Source: Alloprevotella sp.
GTDB taxonomy: Bacteria > Bacteroidota > Bacteroidia > Bacteroidales > Bacteroidaceae
NCBI GenBank assembly: GCA_015259235.1
Contig: JABZGM010000146.1
Coordinates: 1 to 5,517, forward strand
DNA: 5,517 nucleotides
Direction: 5' to 3'
Position 1 is the first letter of the stretch. Every line of letters starts with the position of its first letter. The notes beneath the pieces were generated by a model, which was not told the DNA's origin, did no database searches, and saw nothing but the letters and a program-made list of their open reading frames with translations. Positions 1 to 5,517 of this stretch are shown here, piece after piece. A program made the position numbers and the translations under genes.

Positions 1-149
1 GTGGAAAGGGCTTATCAAGTGTCGCTCACTATTATATCGAGTTTTTCATCAATGCGTTTCGCTTCTTTTCATGGTCACCGACAGAGTTTCTCGCGAGTCC
101 TCCTCAAATGCTGAAACGCGCGTTCTTGCGTCTGAAGTTCTGGAAGTAA
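1..149 (+). CDS. C-terminal fragment of an unidentified protein
   Basis: An open frame enters from the left edge (first full codon at position 3) and ends at a TAA at 147-149, giving 48 residues. I do not recognise the family. The visible tail is rich in aromatic residues in its first half (HYYIEFFINAFRFF, then SWSPTEFL) and ends in a basic stretch (LKRAFLRLKFWK), which would suit a membrane-associated or membrane-facing protein, but this is only an impression. The other two plus frames are also open for a while (frame 1 to about 110, frame 2 to about 160). I prefer this frame because its stop lies only 12 bases before a strong terminator hairpin at 162-210. The start codon and most of the gene lie outside the window, so no function is proposed. 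Confidence 0.5.
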   Translation, partial: GKGLSSVAHYYIEFFINAFRFFSWSPTEFLASPPQMLKRAFLRLKFWK

Positions 150-161
150 TCAGGTTATAGC

Positions 162-210
162 AAACAAAAAAGTCCGTGTCAAACCCAAGTTTGACACGGA
201 CTTTTTGTTT
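162..210. terminator. Bidirectional intrinsic terminator between converging genes
   Basis: A perfect 14-base-pair stem pairs 171-184 (agtccgtgtcaaac) with 189-202 (gtttgacacggact) around a four-base loop, ccaa. An A-rich run (162-170) precedes it and a T-rich run (202-210, ttttt-g-ttt) follows it, so the RNA has a U-rich tail in either direction. On the plus strand it sits 12 bases after the stop of the partial gene ending at 149. On the minus strand it is about 100 bases beyond the galE stop. This is the expected form of a shared rho-independent terminator between convergent genes. Confidence 0.93.
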
Positions 211-303
211 TATCAAGGAAAAGCCTAAGCAAATTACGTTCAGCAGAACTGATATTGCCTTACGTTTCCATAATTTATTGCTGTTGCAGGAGTAGCAGTA
301 GAA

Positions 304-1344
304 TTACATCACACCGTCAGCGCGAAGTTTCTCTTGCCACTTCCATGCAGAAGAGAGCGCTTCTTCGAGGGTATGAACAGCTTTCCAACCAAGCACCTTG
401 TTGGCTTTGTCAACATTACCCCAAACTTGTTCGATGTCTCCAGCACGACGAGGTACAACCTTGTAGTTGAGCTTCACACCTGTGCACTTTTCAAAGGTGT
501 TGATGAGTTCAAACACACTCACGCCGTTACCCGTACCGACATTGAAGATTTCCACAGGTTCATCGTTCTTACCTTCCACGATGCGCGCCATAGCTGCCAC
601 GTGCGCTTTGGCGAGGTCCACCACGTAAATGAAGTCGCGGATGCAAGAACCGTCGGGAGTGTTGTAGTCGTCACCAAAGACAGCGAGTTGTTCGCGGATG
701 CCGATAGCAGTTTGTGTGAGATAAGGAATGAGGTTAGCAGGTGTGCCGTTGGGCACTTCGCCAATGAGTGCTGTGGGATGAGCACCGATGGGGTTGAAGT
801 AGCGAAGAATGATTGCTGAGATGGGCGCACCACTGTGAATGAAATCTTGAATGATTTCTTCGTTCACTTGCTTCGTGTTGCCATAAGGAGATTCCGCCTT
901 CTTGATAGGAGCTTGTTCGCTCACAGGAAGGTCCTTAGCATCAGGTTGACCATAAACGGTGCATGAAGAAGAGAAGATAATGCCCTTCACATTGTATTTA
1001 GGCATTAACTTGAGCAAGTTGATGAGACTCACGAGGTTGTTCTCGTAGTATTTAAGAGGTTGCTCCACGGATTCACCGACAGCCTTAGAAGCTGCAAAGT
1101 GGATAATACCCTCGATGCCAGGGTATTTTTGGAATACACCTTCGAGAGCAGGAAGGTCGCAGCAGTCCACTTGTTCAAAAGCAGGACGCACGCCGCTAAT
1201 TTTTTCGATGCCTTCCACAACTTCAGCCTTTGAATTGCTCAAGTTGTCAATGATTACCACATCATAGCCTGCGGCTTGAAGTTCAACGGTGGTGTGCGAA
1301 CCAATAAAGCCCGTACCACCAGTGACAAGGATGGTCTTTTTCAT
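304..1344 (-). CDS. galE: UDP-glucose 4-epimerase (GalE)
   Basis: This 346-residue protein interconverts UDP-glucose and UDP-galactose in the cytoplasm, using tightly bound NAD. It feeds galactose use (Leloir pathway) and surface-glycan precursors. It is a complete extended short-chain dehydrogenase: the NAD-binding Rossmann motif G9-x2-G12-x2-G15 is followed by Asp33-Asn34 at the end of the second strand; the SSSCTVYG block is at 125-132; the catalytic pair is Tyr154/Lys158 in SPYGNTK; RYFNPIGAHP is at 181-190; DGSCIRDFIYVVDLA is at 231-245; and the sugar-nucleotide block RRAGDIEQVW is at 299-308. The length is close to that of E. coli GalE (338). At the position of E. coli Tyr299 this protein has Val307, a smaller residue, so it may also accept N-acetylated UDP-sugars; that part is inference. 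The ATG at 1344 puts the Rossmann fold right at the N-terminus, as usual. No Shine-Dalgarno is visible. It appears to be a single-gene unit, divergent from the nuclease gene. Confidence 0.96.
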   Translation of the reverse strand: MKKTILVTGGTGFIGSHTTVELQAAGYDVVIIDNLSNSKAEVVEGIEKISGVRPAFEQVDCCDLPALEGVFQKYPGIEGIIHFAASKAVGESVEQPLKYYENNLVSLINLLKLMPKYNVKGIIFSSSCTVYGQPDAKDLPVSEQAPIKKAESPYGNTKQVNEEIIQDFIHSGAPISAIILRYFNPIGAHPTALIGEVPNGTPANLIPYLTQTAIGIREQLAVFGDDYNTPDGSCIRDFIYVVDLAKAHVAAMARIVEGKNDEPVEIFNVGTGNGVSVFELINTFEKCTGVKLNYKVVPRRAGDIEQVWGNVDKANKVLGWKAVHTLEEALSSAWKWQEKLRADGVM

Positions 1345-1388
1345 ATAGAATGTTTGTCGTTAATTGACTATTTAGCGAGGGCAGACAC

Positions 1389-1466
1389 TCACGTGAAAGC
1401 TCTATGCCATGAAGCTGTGAATACCTTTTGTTTATTGGTCGAAGATTCTGCTTCATGCCCCTTCAT
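1389..1466 (-). other. Possible 25-codon open frame in the galE leader
   Basis: On the minus strand an ATG at 1466 opens 25 codons (beginning MKGHEAESST and ending WHRAFT) and stops at a TGA at 1389, 44 bases before the galE start. The ATG lies 8 bases beyond the last G of the galE promoter element, so an RNA starting at the usual distance would be nearly leaderless for it. A second ATG at 1456 in another frame opens about 57 codons and runs past the galE start to 1283. The peptides resemble nothing I know. Frames this short arise easily by chance, so this may be no more than untranslated leader. Confidence 0.2.
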
Positions 1467-1474
1467 TTATGCAG

Positions 1475-1482
1475 CAAAGTTA
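1475..1482 (-). promoter_or_regulatory. Bacteroidota-type -7 promoter element for galE
   Basis: Read on the minus strand, this is TAACTTTG, an exact match to the TAnnTTTG -7 element used by the Bacteroidota housekeeping sigma factor, in the context cgTAACTTTGctgc. No TTTG is seen at the expected distance upstream; the nearest resemblance is TTCG (1506-1509), 23 bases away. Transcription should start near 1468-1470, giving galE a leader of about 125 bases. The match to the main element is good, and the missing -33 element lowers certainty. Confidence 0.65.
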
Positions 1483-1533
1483 CGATTTTATTTCATTCTA
1501 TATGCCGAAGAATTCAGTTTTTTATGCTGCTAA

Positions 1534-1560
1534 CTACAGAAATATTCACTTTTTCTGTGG
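1534..1560. repeat. Short inverted repeat between the divergent promoters
   Basis: The heptamer acagaaa (1536-1542) pairs with tttctgt (1552-1558), and the stem can be extended by one wobble and one C-G pair to 1534/1560, with a nine-base loop. It lies about 36 bases upstream of the -33 element of the plus-strand promoter and about 52 bases upstream of the galE -7 element. It could be a regulator site or a chance repeat in AT-rich DNA; nothing in the sequence decides between these. Confidence 0.25.
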
Positions 1561-1595
1561 ATGTCTCTCACTTCCCTAAAATGAGCGCTCGAAGG

Positions 1596-1627
1596 TTTGC
1601 CTATTCTGCTTGGATTTCTTAACTTTG
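1596..1627 (+). promoter_or_regulatory. Bacteroidota-type promoter for the AddB-like / B3-B4 unit
   Basis: TTTG at 1596-1599 is followed after exactly 20 bases by TAACTTTG at 1620-1627. This matches the Bacteroidota consensus TTTG-N(19-21)-TAnnTTTG in both elements and in spacing. Transcription should start near 1632-1635, leaving an AT-rich leader of roughly 43 bases before the ATG at 1677. No Shine-Dalgarno is seen in that leader, as is usual in this phylum. The promoter would serve both downstream genes, since only 12 bases separate them. Confidence 0.88.
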
Positions 1628-1676
1628 CTGTTACTTATTTTTTTAGAATACATCATCGATACAGATATAACACTTT

Positions 1677-4478
1677 ATGCTAGCGTTCCTTCAACTGGTT
1701 GCCACAGACCTTCTCCATAAATTTGGGCACGACCTAAGTAAGGTGGTGGTGGTGTTCCCTAATAAGCGTGCATCGCTGTTTTTGAACGATTATCTTTCAG
1801 CACAAGCGTCTCAACCTATTTGGGCACCTCGATACATCACCATCAATGAACTTTTTCGTGCTTTTGGCGATCGAAACATCAATGATCCCATTGACACCAT
1901 CTGCCGTGTGCACCAGCATTATGTAAAAGCCACAGGAGATAGGGTTTCGCTCGACAATTTCTATGGATGGGCAGAGCGTTTACTCTCTGATTTTGATGAT
2001 GTAGACAAAAACATTGCAGATGCAAGTGCGCTCTTTCAGAATATCCGTGATTTACGAGAGTTGGAGCGTACCGACTATTTGACGGAGGAGCAAACAGAGG
2101 TGTTGCAGCGATTTTTTAAGGAGTTTGATCCCGAGCATCAAAGTGAGATTCGCGAGCGGTTCAGCAGATTGTGGAATGCACTTCTGCCCATTTATGAGCA
2201 ACTCAATGCAAAACTCGCTTCCGAAGGATTAGCCTATGAAGGCGCAGCTTTCCGTCGCACGGTAGAGCGACTCAAATCTGGAGCAGTCGCACCACCTGCC
2301 CACGTAGAGAAGTACGTTTTTGTGGGGTTCAACGTGCTCGATCGAGTAGAATGGCAACTTTTCTCACAACTCCAAAAGATGGAGAAAGCGCTTTTCTATT
2401 GGGATTACGACAAATATTATTTGCCCAGCGAGAAAGAGCGTTTTTTGTCGGAAGATGACCGACAACTCAGTCCCGAAGAGCGACGTTTCAGTCAGTTGTT
2501 GTGGGAAGATGCCGAAGCAGGTTTGTTCTTGCGACAAAATCTCCAACAGTTTCCCAACGAACTTTCCGCGGAGCATTTCGATAATCTCCGTCATATTGAA
2601 AAGGTGGAGATGGTGGCAGCTTCCACCGAAACCATGCAGGTGCAGAGTGTATTGCCCTGGCTCAAGGAAAATCTCACTCCCGATGCCAAGCGCACAGCGG
2701 TAGTGCTTTGCAACGAATCTTTGTTGCAGCCCTTGCTCCATGCGCTGCCTTCCAATGTGGAAGAAGTGAATGTCACCAAAGGTTTTCCGCTCAATCACAC
2801 CGCAGTATCCACCCTCGTGGAGCGCGAACTAGGAAAGTTAGAACGCCAAGCCCAAGCACCAACCACGGTGGAATCGCTTACCCATTTGGTGAAGGCTGTG
2901 GAAGAAGCGGCTCAAAAATTGGTGGTAAACTCCGAATTCGACAGCGAACGCTTTGAACACATCTTGCAGTCCGAAGCCTATGCCCAGATGAATGCCCTGC
3001 TCAATCGTCTGTTGCTCATCGCCGAGAGTGGACGTTTGATGGTCAATCCCACCACGTTGCGACGCATCGTGCGCCAGATTGTGCGTCAGTCGGTCATACC
3101 TTTTGCTGGAGAGCCCGCAGTGGGATTGCAAGTGATGGGTGTACTCGAAACGCGTTGTCTAGATTTCGAGCATATCATCATGTTGTCTGTCAACGAAGGC
3201 GTGTTGCCACAAAAGTCTAGTGACAATTCGTTCATCCCCTATCTCTTGCGCAAAGCCTTTGGACTCACCACCCCCGAGCGCAAGACCGCTGTCTATGCCT
3301 ACTATTTCTATCGTCTGATACAGCGTTCCAAACGCTTGCGACTCCTTTATAATTCTTCGTCCGAGGGAATAGTGGATGGTGAAAAGTCCAGATTCTTAAC
3401 CCAACTCATGGTAGAATCTCAGTTGCCCATCGAGCATATCGCACTTTCCAGTGATCCCGTTTCATCGCACGATACTCCGCAACCAGTGGAGAAGCCTGCT
3501 GATTTGATAGAACGGCTTAAAATCAAACGAAAAGATGATAAGATAGAGAAGAAGGAGCATGTATCTCTTTCGCCTTCCGACATCAACACCTATCTGCGCT
3601 GCCAACTTCGCTTTTATTATGAGCGCGTGCTTGGCATTCAGCAGCCTAAACCTGATGCAGAAGAAGTGCAGCCCAACACACTGGGTACGATTTTCCACAC
3701 TGCTGCTGAGTTGATTTATAAAAATCTCCTCGAACAACGTGGTGGAAATGGGGACAGCGACCACTTTAAGAACATGGTGGCTCATCCAGAGTTTTTACAA
3801 GGTTATATTAGGGAGGCTATCGACAAAGAGAAGGTGAAATATACCCCTTTGCTGCTCAACATTATCGAGATTTTCCTCCAGTCACTTCTTGAGCATGATG
3901 CGAAATATCCTGATTTTCGTATCCAAGCCTTGGAAAGCTATCACACGATGTGGCTCAATCTTCCCTCGTCAGCACCCATCTCTCAAGTTGCCATCGGAGG
4001 AATCATCGACCGATTAGACACCATTATCTATGATGGACAAGAGCGACTCCGTGTTGTCGACTATAAAACTGGAGGACAAATTGAGGACGCTAAAGAATTG
4101 GAGGAACTATTCTCCATTCGTGGTTCCAAGCAAAAGCACTATATGCTGCAAACTTTCATCTATGCAGCGATGCTAGTGGATGAGTTTGAACGTCTGCAAA
4201 AGGGAGAAAGTGTGCCCAATTTATCTGCTGAGCTGTCTCAGCTCCCCATAGCTCCCTCGTTGTTCTTTGTCCACAGACTCCGCAAAAAGAACTATTCGCC
4301 TTATTTGCAAGTAGGTACAGAGAAGGTCTTAAATTTTCGAGCTATATCCCCTGAATTTCGTGAACGATTAGGAGAATTAGTGGCTGAAATCCTAAATCCA
4401 AATCTACCCTTTGAACCCAGCACCAAAGAGGTGCAGATGTGTAATACTTGCCCCTACTATTCTTTATGCTACCAATAA
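1677..4478 (+). CDS. AddB-like PD-(D/E)XK nuclease family protein
   Basis: This 933-residue protein resembles the AddB subunit of AddAB-type helicase-nucleases, which resect double-strand DNA breaks for recombination. The N-terminal two thirds is a degenerate UvrD-like region: VVVVFPNKRASLF (23-35), a conserved FYGWAERLLSDFDDVD block (95-110), and a late helicase-like block, ETRCLDFEHI followed by NEGVLP (491-511). No Walker A motif (GxxxxGKT/S) is seen, so ATP-driven unwinding by this chain is unlikely. A charged linker (about 600-630) leads to a complete C-terminal nuclease: His674 in LGTIFH, Asp778 in IDRLD, Asp795 and Lys797 in VVDYKTGG, and Gln825/Tyr829 in the QxxxY motif. Four cysteines, Cys642 (YLRC) and Cys922-x2-Cys925-x5-Cys931, match the iron-sulfur 'staple' of AddB nucleases. 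The start at 1677 fits the promoter and gives the N-terminus expected for this family. No AddA is visible nearby. The family call is firm; the AddAB role is inferred. Confidence 0.88.
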   Translation: MLAFLQLVATDLLHKFGHDLSKVVVVFPNKRASLFLNDYLSAQASQPIWAPRYITINELFRAFGDRNINDPIDTICRVHQHYVKATGDRVSLDNFYGWAERLLSDFDDVDKNIADASALFQNIRDLRELERTDYLTEEQTEVLQRFFKEFDPEHQSEIRERFSRLWNALLPIYEQLNAKLASEGLAYEGAAFRRTVERLKSGAVAPPAHVEKYVFVGFNVLDRVEWQLFSQLQKMEKALFYWDYDKYYLPSEKERFLSEDDRQLSPEERRFSQLLWEDAEAGLFLRQNLQQFPNELSAEHFDNLRHIEKVEMVAASTETMQVQSVLPWLKENLTPDAKRTAVVLCNESLLQPLLHALPSNVEEVNVTKGFPLNHTAVSTLVERELGKLERQAQAPTTVESLTHLVKAVEEAAQKLVVNSEFDSERFEHILQSEAYAQMNALLNRLLLIAESGRLMVNPTTLRRIVRQIVRQSVIPFAGEPAVGLQVMGVLETRCLDFEHIIMLSVNEGVLPQKSSDNSFIPYLLRKAFGLTTPERKTAVYAYYFYRLIQRSKRLRLLYNSSSEGIVDGEKSRFLTQLMVESQLPIEHIALSSDPVSSHDTPQPVEKPADLIERLKIKRKDDKIEKKEHVSLSPSDINTYLRCQLRFYYERVLGIQQPKPDAEEVQPNTLGTIFHTAAELIYKNLLEQRGGNGDSDHFKNMVAHPEFLQGYIREAIDKEKVKYTPLLLNIIEIFLQSLLEHDAKYPDFRIQALESYHTMWLNLPSSAPISQVAIGGIIDRLDTIIYDGQERLRVVDYKTGGQIEDAKELEELFSIRGSKQKHYMLQTFIYAAMLVDEFERLQKGESVPNLSAELSQLPIAPSLFFVHRLRKKNYSPYLQVGTEKVLNFRAISPEFRERLGELVAEILNPNLPFEPSTKEVQMCNTCPYYSLCYQ

Positions 4479-4490
4479 ACTGACTCCATT

Positions 4491-5156
4491 ATGCTTTCTA
4501 TATCCGTTTCTTCCGAATTTTCTGAGCGTGTGCCCCAATTTAGAGGAGCATTCCTCGAAGTCACTGTGCAAAATTCTGCCACTTCTCCCGAACTTTGGGC
4601 TGAAATCGAAGCAAGTTGCGAAAAATTACAAGCCGATTTCACCACCGACACCATCAAATCACGCTCGAGCATTGCTGCCACGCGCGCAGCTTATAAGGCT
4701 TGTGGCAAAGACCCTTCTCGCTATCGTCCTGCCAGTGAACAACTTTCCCGCCGTGTCTTGCAGGGAAAAGGCTTGTATAGTGTAGATACTTTGGTGGATC
4801 TTGGCAATTTGGTGTCTATTTTTAGTGGTTATCCCACGGGACTGCTTGATGCCGACAAAATCGTGGGAGAATCTGTGGAGTTGGGCATAGGCAGAGCGGA
4901 CGAACCCTATGAAGGTATTGGACGTGGCACACTCAACATCGAGGGACTTCCCATCTACCGCGATGCGGTGGGTGCCATTGCTTCGCCCACTTCCGATAGC
5001 ACGCGCACTATGCTCTCACCCACTACGAGCCGTCTGCTTTTCATCATCAACGGTTATGATGGTGATGAGCAACTGCTGCAAGAGAGTATTGACCTAGCAC
5101 AAGACTTGCTCCAACGCTATGCCCACGCAGGAGAAGCGAGAGTCGTGAATTTCTAA
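4491..5156 (+). CDS. Free-standing B3/B4 domain protein
   Basis: This 221-residue protein is essentially one B3/B4 domain, the fold found in the beta subunit of phenylalanyl-tRNA synthetase, where it holds the editing site that removes mischarged tyrosine. The core is easy to see: a basic helix AAYKACGKDPSRYRPASE (66-83), LSRRVLQGKGLYSVDTLVDLGNL within 85-107, a SGYPTGLLDAD turn (112-122), and then GLPIYRDAVGAI (152-163) and LLFIINGYDG (182-191). No anticodon-binding, synthetase or membrane segment is present. Stand-alone members are widespread, but their function is not established. Trans-editing or binding of tRNA is a guess from the fold. The ATG lies 12 bases after the stop of the AddB-like gene, so the two are probably co-transcribed from the promoter at 1596-1627. 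The family assignment is strong and the role is unknown. Confidence 0.87.
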   Translation: MLSISVSSEFSERVPQFRGAFLEVTVQNSATSPELWAEIEASCEKLQADFTTDTIKSRSSIAATRAAYKACGKDPSRYRPASEQLSRRVLQGKGLYSVDTLVDLGNLVSIFSGYPTGLLDADKIVGESVELGIGRADEPYEGIGRGTLNIEGLPIYRDAVGAIASPTSDSTRTMLSPTTSRLLFIINGYDGDEQLLQESIDLAQDLLQRYAHAGEARVVNF

Positions 5157-5169
5157 CTTCGTGTAACTC

Positions 5170-5201
5170 TAGCATCGACCCTTTTCTTTGTGGAGATGCT
5201 A
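5170..5201. repeat. Weak stem-loop just after the B3/B4 gene
   Basis: The heptamer tagcatc (5170-5176) pairs with gatgcta (5195-5201) around an 18-base loop, starting 14 bases after the B3/B4 stop. A T-containing stretch (ggttttgtgtt, 5211-5221) follows about ten bases later. The stem is short and the T-run is not adjacent, so this is at best a weak transcription-stop signal. Confidence 0.25.
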
Positions 5202-5220
5202 CGGCAACTTGGTTTTGTGT

Positions 5221-5245
5221 TGCTGTGTTAACCTCTGTCACAGCA
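5221..5245. repeat. Short inverted repeat in the 3' intergenic region
   Basis: The heptamer tgctgtg (5221-5227) pairs perfectly with cacagca (5239-5245) around an 11-base loop. No T-run follows in either direction. It may add to the ending of plus-strand transcripts or may mean nothing. Confidence 0.2.
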
Positions 5246-5296
5246 CAGCCCTCAATAATCCCAAATCGGTCATCAGACCATTATAGTACATAATTC

Positions 5297-5330
5297 ATCC
5301 CCCTCAACACCTTTCGGTGCTGAGGGGGAT
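5297..5330 (-). terminator. Terminator-like hairpin after the EF-G gene
   Basis: Arms of 15 bases at 5297-5311 and 5316-5330 pair around a four-base loop. On the plus strand there is one A-C mismatch (5307/5320) and the loop is UUUC. On the minus strand the same position becomes a G-U wobble and the loop becomes GAAA, a stable GNRA tetraloop. The RNA therefore folds better when read from the minus strand, fitting the EF-G gene that stops 68 bases before it. No long U-tract follows on either strand, so it may protect a 3' end or work with another factor rather than act as a classical intrinsic terminator. It may also block read-through from the B3/B4 side. Confidence 0.6.
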
Positions 5331-5398
5331 GTCTGTATAGAGAGGTCTATGTCGTCAAAACATTGTAGTTGCTTGCGCCGAGGTGGAAGTGGCAAAGC

Positions 5399-5517
5399 CT
5401 ATTCTTCTTCCTTTTGAGCATGCTCAGCGATAAGCGCTTGTTGGATGTCGCCCGAAACAAGTTCGTAGCTAGCAAACTTCATGATGAAGGAAGCGCGTCC
5501 ACCAGTGAGGCTAGAGA
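5399..5517 (-). CDS. fusA: Elongation factor G, C-terminal fragment
   Basis: The frame enters from the right edge on the minus strand and ends at a TAG at 5399-5401, leaving 38 residues. SLTGGRASFIMKFASYELV followed by a short acidic tail (AQKEEE) is the last beta-strand and end of domain V of elongation factor G, the GTPase that moves tRNA and mRNA through the ribosome. E. coli EF-G has the matching SLTQGRASYTMEF. The FIMKFASYELV wording and acidic tail look to me more like the second, stand-alone EF-G paralogue of Bacteroidales than the copy in the ribosomal-protein operon, but this is from memory of family patterns. No ribosomal-protein gene follows it here, which agrees with a stand-alone copy. 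The G domain and start lie outside the window. Confidence 0.85.
   Translation of the reverse strand, partial: SSLTGGRASFIMKFASYELVSGDIQQALIAEHAQKEEE

Larger units (their letters stand above)
1345..1676. other. Divergent intergenic region between galE and the AddB-like gene
   Basis: These 332 bases separate two outward-reading genes and hold no convincing long gene. They contain a minus-strand promoter element (1475-1482), a plus-strand promoter (1596-1627), a long galE leader with a possible short open frame (1389-1466), and two modest inverted repeats. One pairs catgaagc at 1408-1415 with gcttcatg at 1450-1457, within the galE leader. The other lies at 1534-1560, between the two promoters. 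The plus-strand open frames crossing this stretch begin inside galE antisense sequence or have no promoter, and look accidental. Confidence 0.75.

Noticed and set aside
162..210. The long inverted repeat as a mobile-element end or attachment site
   Set aside because: The A-rich and T-rich flanks and the position between converging gene ends fit a bidirectional terminator. There is no transposase or integrase and no second copy in the window.
255..819. Two overlapping plus-strand open frames (71 and 161 codons) opposite galE
   Set aside because: They lie antisense to a fully conserved galE, show no recognisable domain and have no promoter. They are explained by the base composition of the opposite strand.
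1421..1436. A TACCTTTTG sequence on the plus strand as a further promoter
   Set aside because: It has one extra T compared with TAnnTTTG and no gene in a suitable position downstream, whereas 1596-1627 is a perfect match nearer the start.
1276..1622. Plus-strand open frames of 85 and 64 codons crossing the galE start and the intergenic region
   Set aside because: No promoter of the local type precedes them, the first begins inside galE antisense, and the peptides have no recognisable features. They also run across both divergent promoters.
2364..3785. Several minus-strand and alternate-frame plus-strand open frames of 67-144 codons inside the nuclease gene
   Set aside because: They are shadows of a conserved 933-residue coding frame and have no family features.
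4411..4785. A 124-codon plus-strand frame bridging the end of the nuclease gene and the start of the B3/B4 gene
   Set aside because: It overlaps two clearly conserved reading frames, and its sequence is low in recognisable protein features.
5047..5241. A 64-codon minus-strand frame overlapping the end of the B3/B4 gene
   Set aside because: It overlaps conserved coding sequence antisense, contains a histidine run produced by the opposite-strand codons, and has no promoter element.

Overview
The window looks like ordinary chromosomal DNA from a member of the Bacteroidota, most likely Bacteroidales and perhaps close to Prevotellaceae. The genus is my inference and cannot be fixed from the sequence alone. 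Three things point there. Both promoters I can see carry the Bacteroidota-type TAnnTTTG element, one of them with a perfectly spaced upstream TTTG. The gene starts lack Shine-Dalgarno sequences. The nuclease and the EF-G tail resemble the Bacteroidales versions of those families.

Layout, left to right. Positions 1-149 hold the C-terminal end of an unidentified plus-strand gene. It is followed by a strong hairpin with U-rich tails on both sides (162-210), which can stop that gene and also the facing gene. On the minus strand lies a complete UDP-glucose 4-epimerase gene, galE (304-1344). A 332-base divergent region (1345-1676) holds a promoter element for galE and a very clean promoter for the plus-strand genes, and the galE leader could encode a 25-residue peptide. 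The plus-strand unit is an AddB-like protein with a PD-(D/E)XK nuclease domain and an iron-sulfur cysteine set (1677-4478), then, 12 bases later, a free-standing B3/B4 domain protein (4491-5156). The last 242 non-coding bases (5157-5398) hold two weak inverted repeats and one strong hairpin whose details show it is read from the minus strand. The window ends in the C-terminus of a minus-strand elongation factor G (5399-5517).

The genes do not form one pathway: sugar-nucleotide interconversion, DNA break processing, a probable tRNA-related domain protein and translation elongation sit side by side. I see no mobile element, CRISPR array, tRNA, rRNA or phage gene, and no clear sign of a novel system. 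The points most worth a second look are the AddB-like protein without a Walker A motif and without an AddA partner in view, its tight linkage to the B3/B4 gene, the small residue at the substrate-size position of GalE, and the galE leader.
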